Part shown: positions 1-6,053 of the stretch, piece by piece
Layout: each line of letters starts with the position of its first letter
How positions within the stretch are numbered: position 1 is the first letter of the stretch
Notes under the pieces: generated by a model
Databases searched by the model: none
Seen by the model: only the letters and a program-made list of their open reading frames with translations
What the model was told of the DNA's origin: nothing
Assembly (NCBI GenBank): GCA_900768735.1
Contig: CAAGDZ010000089.1
Location: 1-9,844, forward strand
Direction: 5' to 3'
Source of the DNA: Oscillospiraceae bacterium
GTDB lineage: Bacteria; Bacillota; Clostridia; Oscillospirales; Ruminococcaceae
Length of the DNA: 9,844 bases
Position numbers and translations under genes: made by a program

Positions 1-205
1 AGCGGTATGTGCTGTCGGTGCGCTCGCCGTGCTCGGGCAAATCAAAGCTCAGGGTCTGATAACCCTTGCTCCCGGCAATTTTTGCATACTGCTCGGCGTA
101 TTCTTTTCTGCTCATTTTTCCGTGAACATAAATATATATTTTCTCCGACGGCTTTCCCCACAGGATTGCCGGGATGCCGTCTATGTTAAACTGCTTTTTG
201 TCCAT
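1..205 (-). CDS. Alpha/beta hydrolase, N-terminal part (runs off the left edge)
   Basis: The reverse strand from the ATG at 205 stays open to the window edge, giving 68 codons. It begins MDKKQFNIDGIPAILWGKPS. A beta-strand ending in YIYVHG (about residues 28-33), the usual oxyanion-hole strand of alpha/beta hydrolases, is followed by a helix and then by LSFDLPEHGER (about residues 52-62). That is the second strand and turn seen in short bacterial esterase/lipase-like hydrolases. The nucleophile elbow and the catalytic Asp and His lie outside the window, so activity and substrate cannot be judged. An AGGA lies 5 nt before the ATG (211-214), supporting this start. The gene follows the S51-like gene by 48 nt on the same strand and may be co-transcribed with it. 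The fold is fairly sure; the substrate is unknown. Confidence 0.75.
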   Translation of the reverse strand, partial: MDKKQFNIDGIPAILWGKPSEKIYIYVHGKMSRKEYAEQYAKIAGSKGYQTLSFDLPEHGERTDSTYR

Positions 206-253
206 TTTATTCCTACGCTTTCTTTAGTGAAATGGCAGTTTTGATATTACAAT

Positions 254-793
254 CTATTCAATCGGCAGGACGGAAATATCCTCTCCGCATATCCATATTG
301 CCTGATTGTCGGTCAGGTTTACATTATCCTCCCCTATACTTCCCGTATCACAATGCACGCCGATTTTCTTGCCGTAAAAGCCGAGATTGTCGGCAAGATT
401 ATTACAGCATACAATGCTCCCCGCGCTTACTCCTATGTAAATCAGCCTGTGCTTAAATACCGTTTTCAGCATTTCGCCGAAACCTACGGCGTTCATTCTG
501 CTTAGCAGATATTCGGGAGAGCCTCCGCAGACATATATTGCGTTATAACCGGATATTTCCGCTTCGGAAAGCTGTCTGTCTAGGTCATAAACCGTGATAT
601 TTTCATCAAGGACGCCACAGCCGGTAAGGTCTGCGCGGCATACGGGGAGCATGGCTTTGCCGCCCTCGTCAATCGCCGCTGTCGGTATAAAAAGCACCTT
701 GATTTTATCGGGAGAAATGCCCGTTTCTTTAATAAAAAGCTCTGCAAATACGTGGTTTTTAAATCCTGCCGAAGTAAGTAACAACCGTCTCAT
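254..793 (-). CDS. Peptidase E-like protein (peptidase S51 family, class I glutamine amidotransferase-like fold)
   Basis: A 179-residue protein. The open frame reaches an ATG at 811, but AGAGGTG at 798-804 sits correctly before the ATG at 793, and MRRLLLTSAGF is a typical family start, so 793 is preferred. Visible features in order: LLLTSAG strand (4-10), VLFIPTAA (33-40), CGGSPEYLL (89-97, the place of the GGN/GGS loop in S51 proteins) and GVSAGS (121-126), the nucleophile elbow with Ser123. A VHCD motif around His147 is a candidate for the catalytic His. Known S51 members (dipeptidase E, cyanophycinase) are serine hydrolases of this fold. At 179 residues it is shorter than E. coli PepE (about 229), so it is likelier a small Firmicutes relative of unknown substrate than true Asp-X dipeptidase. 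It lies 98 bp behind the WYL regulator. The family call is secure; the function is not. Confidence 0.85.
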   Translation of the reverse strand: MRRLLLTSAGFKNHVFAELFIKETGISPDKIKVLFIPTAAIDEGGKAMLPVCRADLTGCGVLDENITVYDLDRQLSEAEISGYNAIYVCGGSPEYLLSRMNAVGFGEMLKTVFKHRLIYIGVSAGSIVCCNNLADNLGFYGKKIGVHCDTGSIGEDNVNLTDNQAIWICGEDISVLPIE

Positions 794-826
794 AAAACAC
801 CTCTGTATCATTTTTACAAGCTAGTT

Positions 827-846
827 AAAATCCGCTTTCGGATTTT
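827..846 (-). terminator. Possible intrinsic terminator after the WYL regulator gene
   Basis: On the minus strand, AAAATCCG, a 4-nt loop AAAG and CGGATTTT form a perfect 8-bp stem about 45 nt after the WYL stop codon. The T-run is part of the stem and is followed by AACTAGC, so the U-tract is only four bases. The structure is also nearly symmetric on the other strand. It could end the long leftward transcript before the S51-like gene, or only attenuate it. Confidence 0.45.
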
Positions 847-867
847 CTGAGGTTATTTTATCACGGC

Positions 868-893
868 AAACACGACAACAGTATGTCATGTTT
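868..893 (-). repeat. 10+10 bp inverted repeat touching the WYL stop codon
   Basis: On the minus strand the arms are AAACATGACA and TGTCGTGTTT around the 6-nt spacer TACTGT. Nine of ten positions are complementary and the tenth is a G-U wobble in RNA, so a transcript could form a 10-bp stem with a 6-nt loop. The right arm reaches into the WYL stop codon (892-894). No U-tract follows. It may be a 3'-end hairpin, or a DNA operator for a dimeric regulator upstream of the S51-like gene. Confidence 0.5.
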
Positions 894-1785
894 ATTTATA
901 GATTTGCAGAATTTTTTCGATTTCCTTTTCAAATTCTTCTTTAACATCATCGGGAGTAAGGATTTTCACCTTACTGCCGAAGCTTAAAAACCAGCGCATG
1001 GCGTTATCGCGCGAGCAAAAGCTCCACTCGGCGTACAGCCTGCCATCATCAAGTTCTTTAAAGCTGTATGGACCGTACTCCTCTACAAGCCTGAACTTTT
1101 CACTCGGCTCGTATACCGCCGCTATAAAGACCTCATCGGTGAACATCTGACTGAAATCCAGCTTTTCCTCAGGTATAGCACGGGGAGAAAAATGCTCGTC
1201 AGTCAGCCGCAAATCCCACAGGCGGTTAAGCTTGTACATACGAAAATCGTCCCTTTCGGGGCAAAAGCCGAACACATACCAATCCGACCACTTGAATACA
1301 ATCAGTGCAGGCTCGATGAGCTTTTCGTCCTCACCCTTGTTGTAATAATAGTGAAACCGTACCGTCACGCGGTCGGCAATTGCCGCTTTGAGCAGTTCGA
1401 TTTTTTCGGAAAGGCTGTCTCTGTAAAACGAAGAAAGGTCGATTATCATATCATCGGCGACCGTGACCGCACCGCCTAGCTTGCTTCTGATAAGCTTTGA
1501 TTTTGATGTGCCCAGTACGCTGTCAAGCGATTTTAGTCCCGTAAAGACGGACTGCAGTTCTTCCTCGGTAAAAACCGTGGTATCTATCGAAAAGCCGTCC
1601 ATTATGCTTATTCCGCCGCCTACGCCCTGTGTGGTTATTATCGGTATGCCCGCGCGGCATATATCCTCAATATCGCGGTTTATCGTGCGGCGAGACACCT
1701 CAAATTTTTCCGCGAGGTAGGGTGCTGTCACCTTTCCCTTTTGCTGTAGGGTTGTTATTATTCCTATCAGACGGTTAAGCCGCAT
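892..1785 (-). CDS. WYL-domain transcriptional regulator, YafY type
   Basis: A 297-residue regulator. ATGs occur at 1791 and 1785. The GGAG at 1795-1798 is only 3 nt from the first but 9 nt from the second, and MRLNRLIGII aligns with the usual family start, so 1785 is chosen. Residues 1-58 form a DeoR/HTH_11-like winged helix: a helix, LAEKFEVSRRTINRDI as turn and recognition helix, then the GVGGGISI wing. Residues about 133-203 are the WYL domain, here with WYV at 169-171, an RFHYYY strand, and the YKLNRLWDLRLTDEHF block that usually ends the domain. About 218-295 match the C-terminal extension (WCX) of this class. WYL domains are ligand sensors in one-component regulators; the effector here is unknown. 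It is the last gene of the closely packed leftward group, so it may respond to the same signal the upstream acetyltransferases handle, but that is inference. Two hairpins follow the gene. Confidence 0.92.
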   Translation of the reverse strand: MRLNRLIGIITTLQQKGKVTAPYLAEKFEVSRRTINRDIEDICRAGIPIITTQGVGGGISIMDGFSIDTTVFTEEELQSVFTGLKSLDSVLGTSKSKLIRSKLGGAVTVADDMIIDLSSFYRDSLSEKIELLKAAIADRVTVRFHYYYNKGEDEKLIEPALIVFKWSDWYVFGFCPERDDFRMYKLNRLWDLRLTDEHFSPRAIPEEKLDFSQMFTDEVFIAAVYEPSEKFRLVEEYGPYSFKELDDGRLYAEWSFCSRDNAMRWFLSFGSKVKILTPDDVKEEFEKEIEKILQIYK

Positions 1786-1830
1786 TTTCATGATCTCCGA
1801 TAATCATTTTTCTTATATTCATAACGTTCC

Positions 1831-2265
1831 TCAAATCCATTGTATAAACGCGGTCTTGTCATTACGGTTATATCCCGCGCGCTCGTAAAAGCGGAGCGTA
1901 CTCTCTTTTTTAGAGCCTGTCAGAAGCATGAGCTTGTAGCAGTTTTCCTTTATTGCAAGCTCCTTTGCATAATCAAGGCACGCTGTCGCAAGCCCTCTGC
2001 CGCGATAGGCTTCATCTGTCACTACATTTTCGACAAGGGCGTAGGGCTGCTGTCCGTGGGTGAGGTTAGGGATAATCACGCAGACACAGCTAGACACGAT
2101 TTTTCCGTCCTCCTCGGCGACTATTATATGATGGTTTTTATCGTCAAGCACCGTCTGCCAAAGCTTAGCAAGGCTTTCGCTTTTTTCGGGTATCGGGTTG
2201 TCGTGCAGCTGAGTGTACAGCTCTAAAAGTCCGTCAAGGTCGGTTTTACTGATTTCTCTTATCAT
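1831..2265 (-). CDS. GNAT-family N-acetyltransferase
   Basis: A 144-residue, single-domain acetyltransferase. The open frame extends to an ATG at 2322, inside the preceding gene. GAGG at 2274-2277 lies 8 nt before the ATG at 2265, and MIREISKTDLDGLLELY is a classic GNAT start (strand 1 and helix 1), so 2265 is chosen. The acetyl-CoA pyrophosphate loop (motif A) is YRGRGLATAC (87-96) after the strand ALVENVVTD; motif B is TLRFYERAGY (123-132). HIIVAEEDGKIVSSCVCVI forms strands 2-3. Length and motifs are complete, so it should be an active cytosolic enzyme transferring acetyl from acetyl-CoA to an amine. The acceptor cannot be told from sequence. It starts 16 nt after the DinB-like gene ends, so it is very probably in the same transcript. 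Confidence 0.92.
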   Translation of the reverse strand: MIREISKTDLDGLLELYTQLHDNPIPEKSESLAKLWQTVLDDKNHHIIVAEEDGKIVSSCVCVIIPNLTHGQQPYALVENVVTDEAYRGRGLATACLDYAKELAIKENCYKLMLLTGSKKESTLRFYERAGYNRNDKTAFIQWI

Positions 2266-2281
2266 CTGAGCAGCCTCGCTT

Positions 2282-2779
2282 TCAATAATACAAAGTATCT
2301 TTCGGCATCTTATCAACTTCAAGTCCAGCGAAAACAGGGAATTTTTCTGTTCGCTCGGCTGTCTGACCGTTTATCATACCGATGTGAAACGATATATGCC
2401 TGAATTGTCCCAGCACAAGCTCAAATCTTGTATATTTGCAGTTTTCGGGCTTTTCGTAAAGCTGACTGTCGGTAAGGCTGTCGAGATAGCAAAGCGTCTT
2501 TTTCAGTACGCTGTTAAGATAACTTAGCAATTGTTCATCGGAAAGCACCGTACCGCACTTATTATCCGGGTTGTCCATGCCGTCCTCGTGAAAAGCAGGC
2601 TCGCTGTACACAAACGGGTTTATAAACCACTTATCGGCGGAGTGTAAGGTGTGATAGACATATCTCCATGCGGGAGTGCCGCAGACCAAAGCGTATCTGT
2701 CGTAGGTCTTTATTGCAGTTTCAAGGTTAATAAAGTTTGTTTTTACCTGTTCTTTGATAACTTCACAGAGTGTTTTCAT
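2282..2779 (-). CDS. DinB-superfamily protein (metal-binding four-helix bundle)
   Basis: A 165-residue mainly helical protein. It carries the histidine pattern of the DinB/YfiT-like superfamily: YVYHTLHSADKWF (His43 and His46) in helix 2 and FRHISFHIGMINGQ (His128 and His132, H-x3-H) in helix 4. Together these would hold a divalent metal. Family members include bacillithiol- and mycothiol-dependent transferases and other stress-linked enzymes, but many have no known reaction. Nothing here fixes the substrate, and the SOS link implied by the family name should not be assumed. The ATG at 2779 has GGAG 7 nt upstream (2787-2790). Both lie inside the end of the preceding GNAT gene, with a 17-bp overlap, which suggests translational coupling. 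Superfamily placement is good; function is open. Confidence 0.82.
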   Translation of the reverse strand: MKTLCEVIKEQVKTNFINLETAIKTYDRYALVCGTPAWRYVYHTLHSADKWFINPFVYSEPAFHEDGMDNPDNKCGTVLSDEQLLSYLNSVLKKTLCYLDSLTDSQLYEKPENCKYTRFELVLGQFRHISFHIGMINGQTAERTEKFPVFAGLEVDKMPKDTLYY

Positions 2780-3239
2780 ATTTCAGCTCCATTTCGCTTT
2801 TCATCTGTGCAAAGCCGTATTTTTCGTAAAGCGGGCGACCCATGTCGGTAGCTTCAAGCGTGATATGTGTTATCCCCTTTTTGTGTGCGTCCTTTACCAG
2901 TAAATCAAGCGTATGATATGCTATTCCCTGTCGCCTGTAGTCGGGGTGAGTGTACATATTCATAATATACGCCTTTTTACCGTCGGGATTACAGCAGGTC
3001 GGCATGACAGAATAATAGCTTATCCCGCCCGCACCGACAAATTTATCTCCGTCAAAAACAAGATACGCGGTATGGCTGCCGTCACACAAGGCGCTGCCGT
3101 AATAACCGCGCGTGTTTTTTTCTACCTCGGACAAATCGGCGTCATCGGGCAGCCTGTTTGCCGCTTTAAGCACTATTATCCTTGTTCTTGTGAGTATATC
3201 CATATCGGCGGAAGTTGCTTTTTTATATACAAGCGCCAT
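2763..3239 (-). CDS. GNAT-family N-acetyltransferase
   Basis: A 158-residue single-domain GNAT. Helix 1 carries MDILTRTRIIVLKAANRL (13-30). The strand AYLVFDGDKFVGAGGISYY (58-76) leads to MNMYTHPDYRRQGIA, where RRQGIA (102-107) is the acetyl-CoA-binding R-x-x-G-x-A loop. ITLEATDMGRPLYEKYGF (126-143) is the usual motif B with its conserved Tyr and closing Gly-Phe. All core elements are present. The substrate is unknown; the Cys-Cys pair at 82-83, between strand 4 and motif A, is a minor oddity. GAGG at 3247-3250 sits 7 nt before the ATG. The gene follows the DUF389 gene by 26 nt and overlaps the DinB-like gene by 17 bp, so it lies within a tight co-directional group. Confidence 0.92.
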   Translation of the reverse strand: MALVYKKATSADMDILTRTRIIVLKAANRLPDDADLSEVEKNTRGYYGSALCDGSHTAYLVFDGDKFVGAGGISYYSVMPTCCNPDGKKAYIMNMYTHPDYRRQGIAYHTLDLLVKDAHKKGITHITLEATDMGRPLYEKYGFAQMKSEMELKYENTL

Positions 3240-3265
3240 AACAAAACCTCATTATGTACTTTTCT

Positions 3266-4594
3266 TTATTCAGAAATATTAACCGGCTCATCGGGCTGTA
3301 CTTCGCTGCGTACATCGATATATACCTCGGCTTTTTCAATGTCGGTTTCAGTCATAAGCCAGTTCTTTATTATATCAAGCTCATTTTCGGAGATTTCCTC
3401 GGCTGACCTCGCATAAAGGAATATATACTCGCCGTCCTTATCGGACATAACGCCGCAGTTGCAGCGGCTCAGCTTTTTGAAAATATTCTCCGCGTTCTGA
3501 GAAAGCGCCGAGCAGTCTATTTTGCTGTCCTGCTCCTTTTTGTATTCCTCTGCGATTTTTTCAAGCTCGTCTATTTCCTTTTGCTTTTCTTCAAGCTGGG
3601 TCTGCATTTCCTGGAGCTTGTTTTCCTGTACCGCGATTGTGATTTTGTCGGTGTTTTCGGTGCCGTCGCTCTCAGGTATAAAGTTCTGCGTTATGCGAAG
3701 CGTATAGCCGCCCAGTCCGTAATTATCAAGCTCGTTTTGCAGTACCGAAATGGTTTCATCAGAGATATGCGCTCCAACGAGAGATACCGAGATAACCCTG
3801 TTTTGCTTGTCGGTGCTGTTCTGCACCACCTGCGTATCGGAAAAGCGAAATTCATTTTCAAGATAGCTGGAAATATTATTGTCCATGACCGAATTATATA
3901 CCGTAAGCGCGCCAACAAAAATGCTCGGCAGAACTGCAACAATAACAATCACTCCGATTATTCGGTTGATTTTCTTCTGCTGTACATCGCTTATATGCTT
4001 GTGATACGGAACTCTGAGAGCAATCGTGACAAGCGCCGATGACAGAGTTATAAACAGGGTGTTTATTAAAAACAGATAAAACGCGCCTAAAATAAATCTC
4101 AGCTGTAAAGTCGCTATTCCGTAGCCCGCTGTACAAAGCGGCGGCATGAGCGCAGTCGCGATAGCCACACCGGGGATAACGTTGCCCTTTTTCTTTCGCG
4201 TATTTCCTATCATGCCGGCAATACCGCCGAAAAGTGCGATAAGCACATCCCATATAGTCGGACTTGTGCGGGCTATCATCTCCGAGGTTGCCTCGTCAAG
4301 CGGAGAGATAAGAAAATATATCGTCGAGCTTATAAGGCTGATAATCACCTGCGTGCCAAACCTTGTCAGCGAGTGCTTAAGCAAATCAAGGTCGCGAACG
4401 GCGAGCGAATATCCCATCGTCATGATACCGCTCATAAGCGGAGAAATCAGCATAGCACCGATTATGACCGCGGTCGAGTTTACATTAAGTCCGATAGACG
4501 CGATGAAGATAGCAAGCATTAAAATCCACATATTAGAGCCGTGGATAACGGTGTTTTCCTTCATCATTTCGTCTATTTCTGCATAGCTCATCAT
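3266..4594 (-). CDS. DUF389-family integral membrane protein with coiled-coil C-terminal tail
   Basis: From the ATG at 4594 the protein has 442 residues. Signature stretches of DUF389 (TIGR00341/TIGR00271-like) are present: IASIGLNVNSTAVIIGAMLI (31-50), SPLMSGI (51-57) and ATALMPPLCTAGYG (146-159). About seven hydrophobic segments (roughly 22-38, 41-61, 82-98, 114-130, 139-161, 167-192, 210-233) build the membrane part. The tail (about 240-442) is soluble, with a charged heptad-like coiled coil at about 323-357 and a C-x-C at 378/380. The reading frame stays open upstream for 34 more codons that look like real protein (charged, then KYFSNLLNIRGD leading smoothly into the family N-terminus). 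No ATG, GTG or TTG occurs there, but an ATT at 4694-4696 has AAAGGA at 4704-4709. The true start may therefore be 4696 (476 residues). The ATG at 4594 lacks a good ribosome site. Family function is not established. Confidence 0.88.
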   Translation of the reverse strand: MMSYAEIDEMMKENTVIHGSNMWILMLAIFIASIGLNVNSTAVIIGAMLISPLMSGIMTMGYSLAVRDLDLLKHSLTRFGTQVIISLISSTIYFLISPLDEATSEMIARTSPTIWDVLIALFGGIAGMIGNTRKKKGNVIPGVAIATALMPPLCTAGYGIATLQLRFILGAFYLFLINTLFITLSSALVTIALRVPYHKHISDVQQKKINRIIGVIVIVAVLPSIFVGALTVYNSVMDNNISSYLENEFRFSDTQVVQNSTDKQNRVISVSLVGAHISDETISVLQNELDNYGLGGYTLRITQNFIPESDGTENTDKITIAVQENKLQEMQTQLEEKQKEIDELEKIAEEYKKEQDSKIDCSALSQNAENIFKKLSRCNCGVMSDKDGEYIFLYARSAEEISENELDIIKNWLMTETDIEKAEVYIDVRSEVQPDEPVNISE

Positions 4595-4693
4595 ATCGCC
4601 GCGGATATTGAGAAGATTTGAAAAATATTTTCGTATTTTTGTCCTTCTCTTTTCCTTTTCGGCTTTAAGCTGTTTTATTTCTTCAGTATCCGT

Positions 4694-4709
4694 AATGCTT
4701 CAGTCCTTT
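4694..4709 (-). promoter_or_regulatory. Ribosome binding site and apparent ATT start codon of the DUF389 gene
   Basis: On the minus strand AAAGGA (4704-4709) is followed after 7 nt by ATT (4694-4696), in frame with the DUF389 protein. The next upstream in-frame codon but one is a TGA stop, so the protein cannot start much earlier. The 34 codons between ATT and the first ATG contain no standard start. Either AUU is used as a rare start, as known for infC, or an ancestral ATG has mutated, or the base is an error. Confidence 0.5.
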
Positions 4710-4725
4710 CTCGGAAAACCGGTAA

Positions 4726-6006
4726 TCAACGGTTTATTTTACTCGCGCCTATCTCCACCCACGCGGGGCGAAAGCCGCAGTTCAGCGCGATATTCCACGA
4801 ATGATAATTTGACAGGCTCGTACCGTAAAACGGAATATCACCCTGCTGTATCAGCTTGTTTTTGAGCAAGGTCACAAGGTATGTCCCGACGCCCTTAGAG
4901 CGGTACTCAGGCATCACATCTATGCCTATCTGCTGCCAGCGCGGAGCGTCAAGCGAGCAGCCCGCCATACCCATGATATTATCGCCGTCATAAGCGCATA
5001 CAACAATCGTATCGGGGCGGTTTTGCAGATACTTATCGCAGATTGCGTTCGGAAAGCGCTTGTCGCCGTAAAACTGTTCAATCTCCTCCCTGCCGTAAAA
5101 CCACTTTACGGGGTAGCTTCTTTGCGGGAGTACATTCTGATACGGCAAAAACATATGATATGTAGTTGTAAGCGTGTATCCGAAACTGTTCAGCTCTTTT
5201 TCCAAAGTCAGCAAATTCGGGATTTCAAAGAGCTTATGCCCGACGCGGTCTTTTAAAAAGCCACGGAGAAACTCATGCAGGCACTCGTCCGCAGTCACTA
5301 CCGTGCCACCGCCCGCTGTCACCATGTGGAAAAAATTGGGCTCGTCGCTGTAACGTCTTCTGCCACTGTTAAGTGCGGGCTTTGTCAGGGTATTTTCTCC
5401 CTTTGTAAAATCCTCCGGAGCACAATTATATTCGGCTGACAGCAGCTTCAGCATTTCCTGCCGATAATCAGTCCTTCCGGCAAAATACTCCTCGCGCAGT
5501 ATCGCATAAGAATACTCGCTCCCGTGATAATCGGGAGCGTATTTATATGCACAGCGACCGCCGACAAAGCAGCCCTCGCGTCTCATGCCGATTTTTTCCA
5601 TAGTGCGCCACGAGCCGATATTTTTTGTGTCACAATGTGCGTAGACTCTGCGTAGATTTAATTCTTCAAAAGCTATTGTTAAAAGGCATTTTCCTATTTC
5701 GGTGCAAAATCCCCTGCCCCAGTAATCACGGTGAATAATCCAGCCTAAAAAGCCCTCGCCACCCTCGCACACGACAAGCCGCGTCGTGCCTATAACTCTA
5801 CCGTCAAAAGCAACCGCAAAAACATATTCGTTATCGGCTATGCTGTTTATAAAGTCCGCGCAGCCGTCTATCGTCTGCTGTCCCGCGCGCATATATTTGG
5901 TGTTTTCATGGTTTCCCATGTAGGAATAAACCGCCTGTACATCGTCTATACAAAGAGGACGGAGAATAAGGCGATCGGTTTTATAGGTTTTTGTGTTTTT
6001 GGTCAT
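4726..6006 (-). CDS. Double-domain GNAT acetyltransferase (RimJ/RimL-like domain fused to a second GNAT domain)
   Basis: A 426-residue protein with two complete GNAT domains. Domain 1 (about 8-172) is of the RimJ/RimL type: TDRLILRPLCIDD at the start, LGWIIHRDYWGRGFCTE with the acetyl-CoA loop at 95-102, then NLRRVYAHCDTKNIGSWRTMEKIG. Domain 2 (about 183-424) resembles stand-alone clostridial GNATs that have a long N-terminal lobe (EMLKLLSAEYNC, then VVTADECLHEFL) before the catalytic part. Its loop is YRSKGVGTYL (368-377), followed by YHSWNIALNCGF. Fusion is seen directly: one uninterrupted frame, no stop between domains. Substrates are unknown; the parts may act on one molecule or in succession. 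The ATG at 6006 is the only sensible start, but its ribosome site is poor (AAAGGG 15 nt away). It follows the TPM gene by 47 nt and precedes DUF389. Confidence 0.9.
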   Translation of the reverse strand: MTKNTKTYKTDRLILRPLCIDDVQAVYSYMGNHENTKYMRAGQQTIDGCADFINSIADNEYVFAVAFDGRVIGTTRLVVCEGGEGFLGWIIHRDYWGRGFCTEIGKCLLTIAFEELNLRRVYAHCDTKNIGSWRTMEKIGMRREGCFVGGRCAYKYAPDYHGSEYSYAILREEYFAGRTDYRQEMLKLLSAEYNCAPEDFTKGENTLTKPALNSGRRRYSDEPNFFHMVTAGGGTVVTADECLHEFLRGFLKDRVGHKLFEIPNLLTLEKELNSFGYTLTTTYHMFLPYQNVLPQRSYPVKWFYGREEIEQFYGDKRFPNAICDKYLQNRPDTIVVCAYDGDNIMGMAGCSLDAPRWQQIGIDVMPEYRSKGVGTYLVTLLKNKLIQQGDIPFYGTSLSNYHSWNIALNCGFRPAWVEIGASKINR

Positions 6007-6053
6007 TCTAACTGTATAATACCCTTTCTATGTAATACGGGGTGCAAAACGGC

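Noticed and set aside
254..811. ATG at 811 as start of the S51-like gene
   Set aside because: The six extra residues include the ribosome site for the ATG at 793, and no ribosome site precedes 811.
2913..3416. 167-codon open frame on the plus strand
   Set aside because: It lies opposite the GNAT and DUF389 genes, shows no family motif, and the opposite strand carries clear domains with ribosome sites. The same holds for the plus-strand frames at 3581-4042 and 4146-4586.
3894..4253. 119-codon minus-strand frame inside the DUF389 gene
   Set aside because: It is a shifted frame of a gene with clear family motifs and membrane spans; its translation has no recognisable domain.
4716..4735. Small stem (AAACCG/CGGTTT, 8-nt loop) over the stop codon of the double GNAT gene
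   Set aside because: Only 6 bp with a large loop and no U-tract; too weak to call a terminator, and the next gene follows at once.
892..6006. A new anti-phage or defence system built around the WYL regulator
   Set aside because: WYL proteins do accompany some defence islands, but there is no nuclease, ATPase, toxin or reverse transcriptase here, so the claim has no support.
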